A DNA stretch of 64,000 bases, taken from the NCBI GenBank assembly GCA_015066295.1, contig SVOR01000001.1:1-64000 (forward strand). The letters are read 5' to 3'. Positions 1-6,862 of the stretch are shown one piece after another. The translations under genes were made by a program, and so were the position numbers. The notes beneath the pieces were generated by a model. That model worked only from the letters and a program-made list of their open reading frames with translations. It was not told the DNA's origin and did not search any database. The DNA comes from Oscillospiraceae bacterium. GTDB taxonomy: Bacteria; Bacillota; Clostridia; Oscillospirales; Acutalibacteraceae. Every line of letters begins with the position of its first letter. Positions within the stretch are counted from its first letter, which is position 1.

Positions 1-72
1 AACTTCTGTAAACGCATAGGATACGTGAGCAGCGGCATTGTTACCGTCCATGGTTTTGAACTGTCTTGCCAT
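1..72 (-). CDS. Pyruvate:ferredoxin (flavodoxin) oxidoreductase, N-terminal fragment
   Basis: Only the first 24 codons lie in the window; the gene runs off the left edge. The visible peptide begins MARQFKTMDGN and continues AAAHVSYAFTEV, the characteristic N-terminus of single-chain PFOR, which oxidises pyruvate to acetyl-CoA and CO2 and reduces ferredoxin. A GGGAGG ribosome-binding site lies just upstream of the ATG, and a good sigma-A promoter is found at 151-179. The call rests on a short but distinctive N-terminus; I cannot see the TPP or Fe-S domains. It fits the anaerobic picture with the ferredoxin at 19.3 kb and PduL at 19.6 kb. Confidence 0.85.
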   Translation of the reverse strand, partial: MARQFKTMDGNNAAAHVSYAFTEV

Positions 73-150
73 GTTTAATTTCCTCCCTTAATTTATGAGA
101 AACCTGCGGCCCGACTCAACGCCGAATTGCCGCGGTTACATTCATTGTAT

Positions 151-179
151 ATTTTACTACTTTTAAAACCAATTGTAAA
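151..179 (-). promoter_or_regulatory. Sigma-A promoter for the PFOR gene
   Basis: On the minus strand TTTACA, a 17-bp spacer and TAAAAT are seen, giving a 5' UTR of about 75 nt before the PFOR ATG. Confidence 0.6.
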
Positions 180-264
180 TAGTTATATCAAAAATAATTT
201 TGGAAAATGATAAAATTTTCACAATTTTTTACCTTTTTAACCAACGCGTGCGAACAAATTTATG

Positions 265-293
265 TTGACTTTTAAGAAAAACTGTCTTATAGT
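265..293 (+). promoter_or_regulatory. Sigma-A promoter for the CNNM/CorC gene
   Basis: TTGACT, 17 bp, TATAGT. It lies about 40 bp upstream of the start codon at 336, close to consensus and well placed. Confidence 0.7.
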
Positions 294-335
294 ATACTTG
301 TCGTATTATTATATATAAAAAGGAGTTTAGTTAAA

Positions 336-1694
336 ATGGACGACGACCCTGCGAATTTAATAGTAAAATTACTTGTTCTCTTTGCACTTATTCTTGTTAA
401 TGCATTCTTTGCGATGAGTGAAATTGCGATAATCACTCTAAATGATATGAAGATGCAGAAAATGGCCGAGGATGGAGACAAAAAGGCTCGGAAAATTTTA
501 AAGCTTACCGAAAATCCGTCATACTTTCTTTCGACCATTCAAATCGCCATCACGCTTGCAGGCTTCTTGACCTCTGCTGCGGCTGCCGAAAACTTTTCCG
601 GTCCCCTTGCCGATACTTTGGCCGGATGGTTTAGCTTTGCTCAAGTTCCCGAATGGCTTGACACGCTGTCGCTTGTGCTTGTGACGATAATTATTTCGTT
701 TTTCTCACTTGTACTCGGCGAGCTTGTACCCAAAAGAATTGCAATGCAGAAATACGAGAAGATTTCATTCGCAATTGTAGGTATTCTCTCATTCTTTAAG
801 GCACTTTTCACACCGCTTGTTAAAATTCTTTCATTCTCGACCAACCTAATCGTTCGCCTTTTCGGCCTTGACCCGAACGCAAGTGAGGAGAAGGTTACCG
901 AGGAAGAAATACGAATGATGGTTGACGCGGGTGAGGAAAAGGGCGTTATCGAAGAAAGCCAAAAGGAAATGATAAATAACATCTTTGAGTTTGACGATAT
1001 TGTCGCCGCCGATGTTATGACCCACCGCACCGACGTTAACGCGGTAGAAATTACCGATAGTTTAAGCGATATACTTCCCCTCGCTATTGAAAGCGGATAT
1101 TCGCGTATACCCGTTTATGAGGAGGACCTTGACGACGTTAAAGGTATACTCTTTGTAAAGGACCTTTTAAAATACGTGGGCAAGCCCCTACCTAAATCCT
1201 TTAAGCTTGCTAACATACTGCGCCCCGCTTACTTCTTCCCCGAATCTAAGCGTTGCGGCGACCTCTTTAACGAAATGAACGAGCAGCGCATACAAATGGC
1301 ATTCATTTGTGACGAATACGGCGGAGTTGCCGGTATAGTTACAATCGAGGACCTGCTTGAATCCATCGTTGGTAATATGCAGGACGAATATGATAATGAA
1401 GAGGAAGAAATCGAACAGGTTAATGAAACGACCTTTAACCTTGATGGTGCAACCGATATTGAGGAAATTGAGGAAATTTTAGATATTGAAATTCCCGATG
1501 GTGAATATGATACCATCGCAGGTTTCATTATGTCGGAGCTTGGTCGAATCCCCGGTGAAGACGAGCACCCCGTAATTGAATTTGCGGGCTACACCTTTAC
1601 GGTTGAAGAGGTTGACGAGCGTAGAATCGAGCGTGTAATCGCCGAGCGCCTGCCCGAAGAAACGCAAGAAGAAACCGACGAAGAAAAAAATTAA
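336..1694 (+). CDS. CNNM/CorC (HlyC/CorC) family membrane protein with CBS pair
   Basis: The 452-residue protein has the full architecture of this family. A DUF21/CNNM membrane domain (about 1-195) has hydrophobic segments near 8-30, 65-85, 108-130 and 145-175. A CBS pair spans about 218-345 (MTHRTDV and the second motif CDEYGGVAGIVTIEDLLE), and an acidic C-terminal CorC_HlyC domain spans about 360-438. Family members are implicated in magnesium or cobalt efflux and in nucleotide-sensed ion transport; the old name hemolysin is misleading. The start is supported by AAAAGGAG at 318-325. The gene is transcribed alone from the promoter at 265-293 and ends at a strong hairpin. Confidence 0.92.
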   Translation: MDDDPANLIVKLLVLFALILVNAFFAMSEIAIITLNDMKMQKMAEDGDKKARKILKLTENPSYFLSTIQIAITLAGFLTSAAAAENFSGPLADTLAGWFSFAQVPEWLDTLSLVLVTIIISFFSLVLGELVPKRIAMQKYEKISFAIVGILSFFKALFTPLVKILSFSTNLIVRLFGLDPNASEEKVTEEEIRMMVDAGEEKGVIEESQKEMINNIFEFDDIVAADVMTHRTDVNAVEITDSLSDILPLAIESGYSRIPVYEEDLDDVKGILFVKDLLKYVGKPLPKSFKLANILRPAYFFPESKRCGDLFNEMNEQRIQMAFICDEYGGVAGIVTIEDLLESIVGNMQDEYDNEEEEIEQVNETTFNLDGATDIEEIEEILDIEIPDGEYDTIAGFIMSELGRIPGEDEHPVIEFAGYTFTVEEVDERRIERVIAERLPEETQEETDEEKN

Positions 1695-1725
1695 AGAGCA
1701 GATGCGAAAAGCATCTGCTCTTTTT
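1694..1725 (+). terminator. Rho-independent terminator after the CNNM gene
   Basis: Perfect stem AGAGCAGATGC / GCATCTGCTCT with a GAAAA loop, followed by a T run. Nearly the same hairpin recurs at 6814-6847. Confidence 0.85.
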
Positions 1726-1762
1726 ATATTTAAATTTAGTTGTTATATCTATTACGGCTGTT

Positions 1763-1800
1763 CCACAACAGAAATCCCCGTCTGCTTTTTGTGTCTTTAT
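1763..1800. repeat. Degenerate copy of a short REP-like motif
   Basis: Shares CACAACAGAA at one end and TTTTGTGTCTTT at the other with the better copy at 3270-3302; the middle differs. It overlaps the 3' end of the convergent hypothetical gene. Confidence 0.3.
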
Positions 1801-2429
1801 AAAATTTGTTTCATACTGCTAAATTCATATTTTTCTGAATCGTACTCAAATTTCTCTTTGGGCCAAGAAACATTATATACCGTTTCCCCGGTAACACCAT
1901 CTCTTAAAATTATGTTGATATTTATGGATTTTGGCTCTTTCCCACTTAACAATTGCTCAATACCTAAAGATTTATGACCAAATGCCAAACACACAATATC
2001 ACCTGTAGCGGTTTCTTTATAACAGTTGACTATTACTTTTGTATAATCATCAGATATTTCAATATTTTCACTATTTTGCAACGTTTCTAAATTGTATCCC
2101 CAAGAATTTTCATTACGCCAAACTTCTTTTTGTTCCTCAGTTAACCAAATAACTAAATTTCCATCCTTATCTATGCTGGCATTTTGACGAAAATCGTTTT
2201 CGGATGTATAAAAATCAAACTCAATGTTAAAAAACTCTTCCGGTTCAAAACTAAAAAGTGCTACACATATATTCGGCGGCAACACATACTTAGTGTGCGT
2301 TTTAGACAGATCGGGGTGCAAAGATGATTTACCCATAAAGGTGTTTAAATTAAATAACACAAAAAACGCAACCGAAAGAGTGATTGCCACAGCACCTGCT
2401 ATTATTAAACCTTTATGAATTTTACGCAT
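1797..2429 (-). CDS. Hypothetical membrane-anchored protein
   Basis: I do not recognise this 210-residue protein. It has a short basic N-terminus, then one hydrophobic segment (about 9-29) lacking a lipobox. The rest is a soluble, probably extracellular domain rich in acidic and aromatic residues, for example FYTSENDF and NVSWPKEKFEY. The start is fixed by AGGTGGTGG 6-8 nt upstream. It is the last of four minus-strand genes (4222 to 1797) that all encode small membrane or membrane-anchored proteins, so a shared envelope role is likely. No catalytic motif is visible. Confidence 0.6.
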   Translation of the reverse strand: MRKIHKGLIIAGAVAITLSVAFFVLFNLNTFMGKSSLHPDLSKTHTKYVLPPNICVALFSFEPEEFFNIEFDFYTSENDFRQNASIDKDGNLVIWLTEEQKEVWRNENSWGYNLETLQNSENIEISDDYTKVIVNCYKETATGDIVCLAFGHKSLGIEQLLSGKEPKSININIILRDGVTGETVYNVSWPKEKFEYDSEKYEFSSMKQIL

Positions 2430-2493
2430 AAGACCACCACCTAAAATATACTAATCAACATTTCTAAATACACGGCATCTTTAACAATCAACC

Positions 2494-3237
2494 CTAAGAT
2501 ACACCTAATATAAGAAAAATCATTGGCAAAATCAGCAAGGGCTCTGCAACCGATGCCACAATATTTAACAAAATTCGCATACCAAGCAAGTTTGCCACCG
2601 ACGTTCCGCCCTCTTTTGTTTTGATATTATTTAAAATATGCTTTTTATAAAGCGCATCACCAAGCAAGCCAACTGAAATACACTGAATAGGTATTATCCA
2701 TAAACTGTTTAATAGGATATCTACCTGTATTTCAAATAGTTGCTTCTCGGCTGCCGCACCTTTTTTAACAACGTCAGGTGAATACCGCGTGCCGTACGAG
2801 TTGTATATAACCGTCTGACCACCACCTTCAAGGTATGCTTCATACGCTGCGATATCCTCATTTAAAGTCTTCATTTCATCTATGTGCGGGATAAACAAAA
2901 GGGTTTGTAAAACAACCGAAAGTAACGCAAAAATAAAATACGAAATAAAAGCAAGCTTATTCATTTTACGGTACAGCATCCAGTTTAATCCAAAAAACAT
3001 CGCCGACAAATTTATATTCAAAAATATTTTCTTGCCCTCATATTTTTTATACACTTCTATGTATCGGTCCGAATTTTTATCTATAAAATTTTCCCATTCA
3101 GATTGACCGACACCATCTATAATAAAATCGTTCTGCTGACTATCACAGGGCAACTTTTTCCAACAATTTTTGCAAAACCCGTCCTTTAAATTGCAAATTG
3201 TCCCGCAATGCTCACACTGCACTGTACTATTAGCCAT
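2494..3237 (-). CDS. Zinc-ribbon membrane protein, DUF2628-like
   Basis: 247 residues. An N-terminal zinc ribbon has Cys8-x2-Cys11 and Cys22-x2-Cys25. After a linker comes the phrase SAMFFGLNWMLYRKM (about 105-119), typical of DUF2628-type proteins (usually FFGPxWFLYRKM), then hydrophobic segments near 117-140, 180-200 and 220-245. The N-terminus would be cytoplasmic. Molecular function of the family is unknown. The RBS AAGGAGAG precedes the ATG. The residues between the membrane segments (IYNSYGTRYSPDVVKKG) look extracytoplasmic. It sits in the run of small membrane genes transcribed leftward from about 4.3 kb. Confidence 0.65.
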   Translation of the reverse strand: MANSTVQCEHCGTICNLKDGFCKNCWKKLPCDSQQNDFIIDGVGQSEWENFIDKNSDRYIEVYKKYEGKKIFLNINLSAMFFGLNWMLYRKMNKLAFISYFIFALLSVVLQTLLFIPHIDEMKTLNEDIAAYEAYLEGGGQTVIYNSYGTRYSPDVVKKGAAAEKQLFEIQVDILLNSLWIIPIQCISVGLLGDALYKKHILNNIKTKEGGTSVANLLGMRILLNIVASVAEPLLILPMIFLILGVS

Positions 3238-3269
3238 AAATGCTCTCCTTTTTTATTTTAGAATAAAAC

Positions 3270-3302
3270 AACACAACAGAACCGTCCCCTTTTGTGTCTT
3301 TT
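3270..3302. repeat. REP-like intergenic element
   Basis: Imperfect palindrome in the gap between two membrane-protein genes. ACACAA at one end mirrors TTGTGT at the other, around a GAACCGTCCCC core. I recall the complementary phrase GGGGACGGTTCTGTTGTG as a recurrent intergenic motif in clostridial genomes; that recollection is unverified here. Confidence 0.4.
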
Positions 3303-3308
3303 TATGCT

Positions 3309-3656
3309 CTATTGCAAAAACTTCCACTTAAAACAGTGTATAAAATTTCTCCAACCGTTTTGGTCCAGCGTCAAACCAACGATTTTTGATGTGGCAAAAA
3401 GTGAAATTGCAAAAGCCTTTTCTAATTTTGTCATATTATTTGACTTAATGGTTTTTACTATTATCAATATATCTATCGCCAAAATGGCCAGTAGAATTAC
3501 AATACCAACCGGAATAAACATAGCTCCTTCCGGATTATAGCATATGCCTTTTCCAAAATTAAAAGCAACACTCATAAAGGCAGGCGTGTACATAGCAGAA
3601 AACAATCCGTACACTGTATAAAAAACCATTTTTAGTATGTTTTTAAATTTTTGCAC
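3309..3656 (-). CDS. Small hypothetical membrane protein
   Basis: 115 residues with two or three hydrophobic stretches (about 8-28, 45-68, and a weaker one near 85-97). It has no recognisable family signature. The predicted start is GTG at 3656 with GGGAG about 9 nt upstream; an alternative ATG lies ten codons in. It lies between two other small membrane-protein genes with short gaps, so co-transcription from about 4.29 kb is plausible. Coding status is moderately supported by the RBS and hydrophobic pattern; an opposing ORF of 82 codons overlaps it and has no RBS. Confidence 0.45.
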   Translation of the reverse strand: MQKFKNILKMVFYTVYGLFSAMYTPAFMSVAFNFGKGICYNPEGAMFIPVGIVILLAILAIDILIIVKTIKSNNMTKLEKAFAISLFATSKIVGLTLDQNGWRNFIHCFKWKFLQ

Positions 3657-3700
3657 GCTTCACCGCTCCCTTAAATATATTTTTATCGATTATAGCTTTA

Positions 3701-4222
3701 TTAAGACACAGAGCTGTCTTCTGTCTGCTCTGCAAAGCCCTCACCACCTACATACGTTAACGTAAAAGCAGATGCTAAATGTCTTTGAATTTTGTCGAGG
3801 TGATTTGTGCCAGCTTCGATACGGTATAAATTTTTACCGTTAAAGACCATACCTTTTGCCGATGACATACCGGCGCTAAACTCATAGCAGAAATCGTCGT
3901 CTAATTCTAAATCTTTAGTCGAGCAAGCTCTATAATATGATTTTGCATCCTGTATACTACTAAATTCATAGGCAAATATTTTAAATTTAATATTTTCATA
4001 TTTTACAGTGCCGATATATGCTTTCTCATAAGGGATATTTTCAATGTATTTGTCACGTAAATTATCGTTTCTTTTAAAATTCAGTTGCTCAACCTCACTG
4101 ATATTTTCAAAAATGGTTACGGGCTCGTCATCCGAATTCCTTATAACCATAACTACAAACGATATGGCTATTATCAATATAAAGGCTGTGGAAAATAAGA
4201 TAATTCTTTTCTTTACAGACAT
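3701..4222 (-). CDS. Hypothetical membrane-anchored protein
   Basis: 173 residues: a KKR start, one hydrophobic signal-anchor (about 5-27), then a soluble domain with an alternating strand pattern (about 45-165) ending in a low-complexity acidic/Ser tail. The middle segment, YEFSSIQDAKSYYRACS, is reminiscent of small extracytoplasmic sensor or binding domains, but I cannot assign a family. The start has AAAGGAG about 8 nt upstream. It is the first gene of the leftward cluster and diverges from the sigma-factor gene at 4491, sharing a 268-bp intergenic region. Confidence 0.6.
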   Translation of the reverse strand: MSVKKRIILFSTAFILIIAISFVVMVIRNSDDEPVTIFENISEVEQLNFKRNDNLRDKYIENIPYEKAYIGTVKYENIKFKIFAYEFSSIQDAKSYYRACSTKDLELDDDFCYEFSAGMSSAKGMVFNGKNLYRIEAGTNHLDKIQRHLASAFTLTYVGGEGFAEQTEDSSVS

Positions 4223-4290
4223 GAAATTACTCCTTTAAATTTGCAATTTATTAAGCAAGACGTAACCCAAGGATAAAGTAATCCCTTAAA

Positions 4291-4299
4291 ATTATACCA
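4291..4299 (-). promoter_or_regulatory. Extended -10 promoter for the 4.2-kb leftward cluster
   Basis: TGGTATAAT (TG-N-TATAAT) on the minus strand, about 69 bp before the ATG at 4222. No convincing -35 box is seen at the right spacing. Confidence 0.4.
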
Positions 4300-4355
4300 A
4301 AAACACTTGTAAAGGCTATAAACACCCCTATACACCCCCAAGGGTTTTATATAAT

Positions 4356-4374
4356 AACGATGCAAATAATCGTT
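4356..4374. promoter_or_regulatory. Inverted repeat AACGAT-N7-ATCGTT in a divergent region
   Basis: Perfect 6-bp arms at 4356-4361 and 4369-4374, between the leftward membrane-protein cluster and the rightward sigma-factor gene. It could be an operator or a weak hairpin. The remaining AT-rich sequence of this 268-bp gap shows nothing else definite. Confidence 0.3.
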
Positions 4375-4462
4375 TTGTGACAAGTTTTTTAAAAATAAAT
4401 ATTTCTTTTTTTATATCCCGCAAAAATAAAAGATTTTTGTAGATTTATGTAACAAACAATGC

Positions 4463-4468
4463 TATAAT
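4463..4468 (+). promoter_or_regulatory. Candidate -10 box for the sigma-factor gene
   Basis: TATAAT, preceded by an AT-rich stretch without a clear -35 at 16-18 bp. An autoregulated or alternative promoter cannot be excluded. Confidence 0.3.
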
Positions 4469-4490
4469 TATTAAAAATTTTAAGATAAAG

Positions 4491-5036
4491 GTGATTGATT
4501 TGCTACTTTTCTATTTAGGACTATTGGATACCGTCGAGGAAAAATCTAAATTCGAAAAATTATACGAGCAATACCGCCACTTAATGAAAAATACGGCTAT
4601 CGGATTTTTGCACGATGAATATCTTGCCGAGGATGCTGTGCACGAAGCATTTATAAAGCTCACACGTCACTTAAATAAAATAGATGAAATTGACGGTCAC
4701 AAAACGGCAAGATATATCGTTATTATTGTAGAAAACATCTGTAAGGATATGCTTAAAAAGGACGGCAAGCACCCGACTATAGAATTTGACGACAATTATA
4801 TGCAGAGTCCCGCTGTTTCTTCAAGCTTTGATTTTTCAAAGCTTGAATTCGAAGTTATTGTTGAAAAAATTAAGGAAATGCCCGACATTTACCGCGACGT
4901 TATGCTGCTTAAATTTTATAACAACCTTACCGATAAGGAAATCGCTGATACCTTGGGTGTTTCTAACGCGGTTGTAAGAAAGCGTCTTGAACGCGCCAAA
5001 AAAGCTTTTGCCGCCACACTTAGTGAATGGAGATAG
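4491..5036 (+). CDS. ECF-like RNA polymerase sigma factor (sigma-70 family)
   Basis: Up to 181 residues. Region 2 is recognisable at about 25-90 (FLHDEYLAEDAVHEAFIKL), and region 4 at about 125-178 carries the HTH (LTDKEIADTLGVSNAVVRKR). No region 1.1 or 3 is present, as in ECF factors. The start is ambiguous: GTG at 4491 gives 181 residues, but the RBS-like AAAGGTG at 4487-4493 overlaps it and is better spaced for TTG at 4500 (178 residues). The next gene begins two bases after the stop and encodes a membrane-anchored protein, the usual sigma/anti-sigma pairing. Confidence 0.85.
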   Translation: MIDLLLFYLGLLDTVEEKSKFEKLYEQYRHLMKNTAIGFLHDEYLAEDAVHEAFIKLTRHLNKIDEIDGHKTARYIVIIVENICKDMLKKDGKHPTIEFDDNYMQSPAVSSSFDFSKLEFEVIVEKIKEMPDIYRDVMLLKFYNNLTDKEIADTLGVSNAVVRKRLERAKKAFAATLSEWR

Positions 5037-5038
5037 TT

Positions 5039-5734
5039 ATGTATAAATCCAAACAAAACCTTGATATACTATACCGTGCATTTGATGAGTATTGTAAGTA
5101 TTATATGACCACACTGCCCGATAAGGACGAACTTCGTAAAATCACCTTTTCGCCCGAGTTTGAGGCAAAAATGCAAAAGCTTATAAACAAACAGAAAAAA
5201 CTTTACTTTTATATGATAAACACGGTAGCAAAGCGTGTTGCCTGTATTATTGTTGCCTGCCTTGCGGTGCTTACAACCCTCACCTTTAGCGTAAAGGCTT
5301 TAAGAGAACCTGTCGTTAAATTCTTTGTGCATACCTTTAGAAGATTTTCAACAATAGTATTTGATGACGAGTATATTGACGACAGCTTTAACCAAGGCAT
5401 AACCACCTTCTATGCACCTACGTATTTACCCGAAGGATATGTAAATGATACCGAAGTTAAAGGCTTTGCAACGTACTATATAAAATATAAAAATTCCACA
5501 AATGAATGCATAATATACCAGCAAGACCTAATCACCCCATCTGCTCTCTACATAGATACCGAAGATGCTACTACAAGCTATATTAATGATGGTGCAACAT
5601 TTTTAATAGTTAAGGACGATACCAAAACAATTACTTGGCATAATGAGAAATATATGTATATATTAACAACTCCGGGTCATTTTAGTGAGGAAGAATTACT
5701 TAAAATAGCAGATTCCATTGCAGAAATTGAATAG
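5039..5734 (+). CDS. Membrane-anchored DUF4367-type protein, probable anti-sigma factor
   Basis: 231 residues. The cytoplasmic N-terminus (about 1-60) is charged; one transmembrane segment lies at about 63-84 (ACIIVACLAVLTTLTF). The extracytoplasmic part (about 120-231) resembles DUF4367 (YLPEGYVNDTEVKG, ending in an E-x3-L-x-I-A motif). In related loci such proteins follow an ECF sigma gene and act as its anti-sigma or sensor; that role is inferred. I start at ATG 5039, which has GGAG six bases upstream. The in-frame ATG at 5027 would lie inside the sigma gene. A terminator hairpin follows at 5743-5767. Confidence 0.75.
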   Translation: MYKSKQNLDILYRAFDEYCKYYMTTLPDKDELRKITFSPEFEAKMQKLINKQKKLYFYMINTVAKRVACIIVACLAVLTTLTFSVKALREPVVKFFVHTFRRFSTIVFDDEYIDDSFNQGITTFYAPTYLPEGYVNDTEVKGFATYYIKYKNSTNECIIYQQDLITPSALYIDTEDATTSYINDGATFLIVKDDTKTITWHNEKYMYILTTPGHFSEEELLKIADSIAEIE

Positions 5735-5742
5735 CGTCTAAA

Positions 5743-5767
5743 AAAACGCACTACCCTGGCGTTTTAA
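5743..5767 (+). terminator. Terminator of the sigma/anti-sigma operon
   Basis: AAAACGC / GCGTTTT arms separated by a 9-nt loop, ending in a T-rich stretch. The next gene begins 30 bp later. Confidence 0.6.
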
Positions 5768-5796
5768 TAATATAATTACATATCAGAGGTGATTTT

Positions 5797-6282
5797 ATGA
5801 AAAAAATCAGTTTATTGTTATTCGTTATTTCTTTAGTTCTTGTTATGTCAGCTTGCAACAAAGCACCGCTAAAACAAAATGATATCAATTCGCAAAGCGG
5901 TGATGATTCACAGGTTAACTCGTCGGTTGTGTTGGACGACGGCACAATTCTGTACAAGCAAGCAAAGCTCAGCAGTAACGTTACTGCTGAATTTCGGGAC
6001 GAGGATGGCAACGTTTTGCTCGATAACAACGACATAGAAATGGTTTACGTTAAATTTTCTGAATATAATAACTATTTTATTGAGTTTGCCTTCACAAAAA
6101 CGGGTGCAAAAAAATTCGAAACTGCAACGAGTGAGAACGTTGGCAAAACAATTAGTATTTGTGTTGATAATAAAGTTATTATTGCACCCACCGTCCCTGC
6201 CACCATCACCGATGACAGTGTAATTTTATCAAGTGCGAAAAGCTATGAGGAATTATCGGCACTGTTTGAACAACTGACATAA
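5797..6282 (+). CDS. Lipoprotein with a SecD-P1-head-like domain
   Basis: 161 residues with a lipoprotein signal ending MSAC (Cys20). After a Ser/Asn-rich linker, the region from about 60 to 160 follows the SecD P1 head pattern: FTKTGAKKFETATSENVGKT, then a strand-turn with CVDNKVIIAPTVP, then ITDDSVILSS and a helix with SYEELSALFEQL. In SecD this subdomain sits outside the membrane and helps release translocating proteins. Here it is separated from any SecD membrane part, so a role in folding or export at the membrane surface is only inferred. AGAGGTG precedes the ATG. A second lipoprotein gene follows after 24 bp. Confidence 0.65.
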   Translation: MKKISLLLFVISLVLVMSACNKAPLKQNDINSQSGDDSQVNSSVVLDDGTILYKQAKLSSNVTAEFRDEDGNVLLDNNDIEMVYVKFSEYNNYFIEFAFTKTGAKKFETATSENVGKTISICVDNKVIIAPTVPATITDDSVILSSAKSYEELSALFEQLT

Positions 6283-6306
6283 CGTATAAGGAAAGGATGC
6301 CATCAA

Positions 6307-6729
6307 ATGAAAAAAATACTTAAAAACGCCATATTCACAATTGTTTTATGTTCATGTGTTTTTCTTCTTTCAGCATGCAAAGGAGGAATAAAGGGTTCTG
6401 AAGCAAAAGCGTATATTAATGATTTTTTTACCGCCGTTGCCGATGAGGATTACAGTAAAGCAGAAACGATGCTTCACCCCGAACGCCCCGCTGACTTAGA
6501 GAATTTTTTCGTTAATATTGAAAAAGAAAAAAGCATTGATTTTCAAGAAGGCATTGAAATCGAAAGATATACCGGATTCTCCTCGGCTCTCTATGACAGC
6601 ACTATAAAAGGTTCAAGTTATGAGCTGACTATGACAACAACGGTAGGCGGAAAAACGGTAGAATTTACGATTGAAATTGTCAAAAACGATGCGGGATACG
6701 GAATTTATAATCTTGACTTGAACTCCTAA
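6307..6729 (+). CDS. Small lipoprotein, DUF4878/NTF2-like
   Basis: 140 residues, signal peptide with lipobox LSAC (Cys24). The mature part (about 32-140) starts with a helix containing YINDFFTAVADEDYSKAETM followed by beta strands, an arrangement like small NTF2-like extracytoplasmic domains; the family assignment is tentative. It is probably co-transcribed with the upstream lipoprotein. No catalytic residues can be named. Confidence 0.6.
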   Translation: MKKILKNAIFTIVLCSCVFLLSACKGGIKGSEAKAYINDFFTAVADEDYSKAETMLHPERPADLENFFVNIEKEKSIDFQEGIEIERYTGFSSALYDSTIKGSSYELTMTTTVGGKTVEFTIEIVKNDAGYGIYNLDLNS

Positions 6730-6763
6730 TAAATAATTACAAATAAATATTTATGGTGGTTTT

Positions 6764-6808
6764 ATGAAAAAAGAAATCTTGACAAGAAAAAAGTCGGTTT
6801 CAATTTAA
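6764..6808 (+). other. 14-codon mini-ORF with RBS, possible gene remnant
   Basis: Encodes MKKEILTRKKSVSI after a GGTGG-like RBS, then stops just before the terminator. It resembles the basic start of a membrane or lipoprotein gene whose remainder is missing. It may equally be chance. Confidence 0.2.
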
Positions 6809-6813
6809 GGAAT

Positions 6814-6847
6814 AAAAAAGAGCAGATGCGATGCATCTGCTCTTTTT
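6814..6847. terminator. Bidirectional terminator between convergent genes
   Basis: AAAAGAGCAGATGC / GCATCTGCTCTTTT with a 3-nt loop, A run on one side and T run on the other. It serves the plus-strand lipoproteins and the minus-strand zinc-ribbon gene. The same arms occur at 1694-1725. Confidence 0.85.
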
Positions 6848-6862
6848 AATTTTTAAGATGTT

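Noticed and set aside
1702..1977. Plus-strand ORF of 91 codons after the CNNM gene
   Set aside because: It starts inside the terminator hairpin and opposes a gene with a good RBS and a signal anchor.
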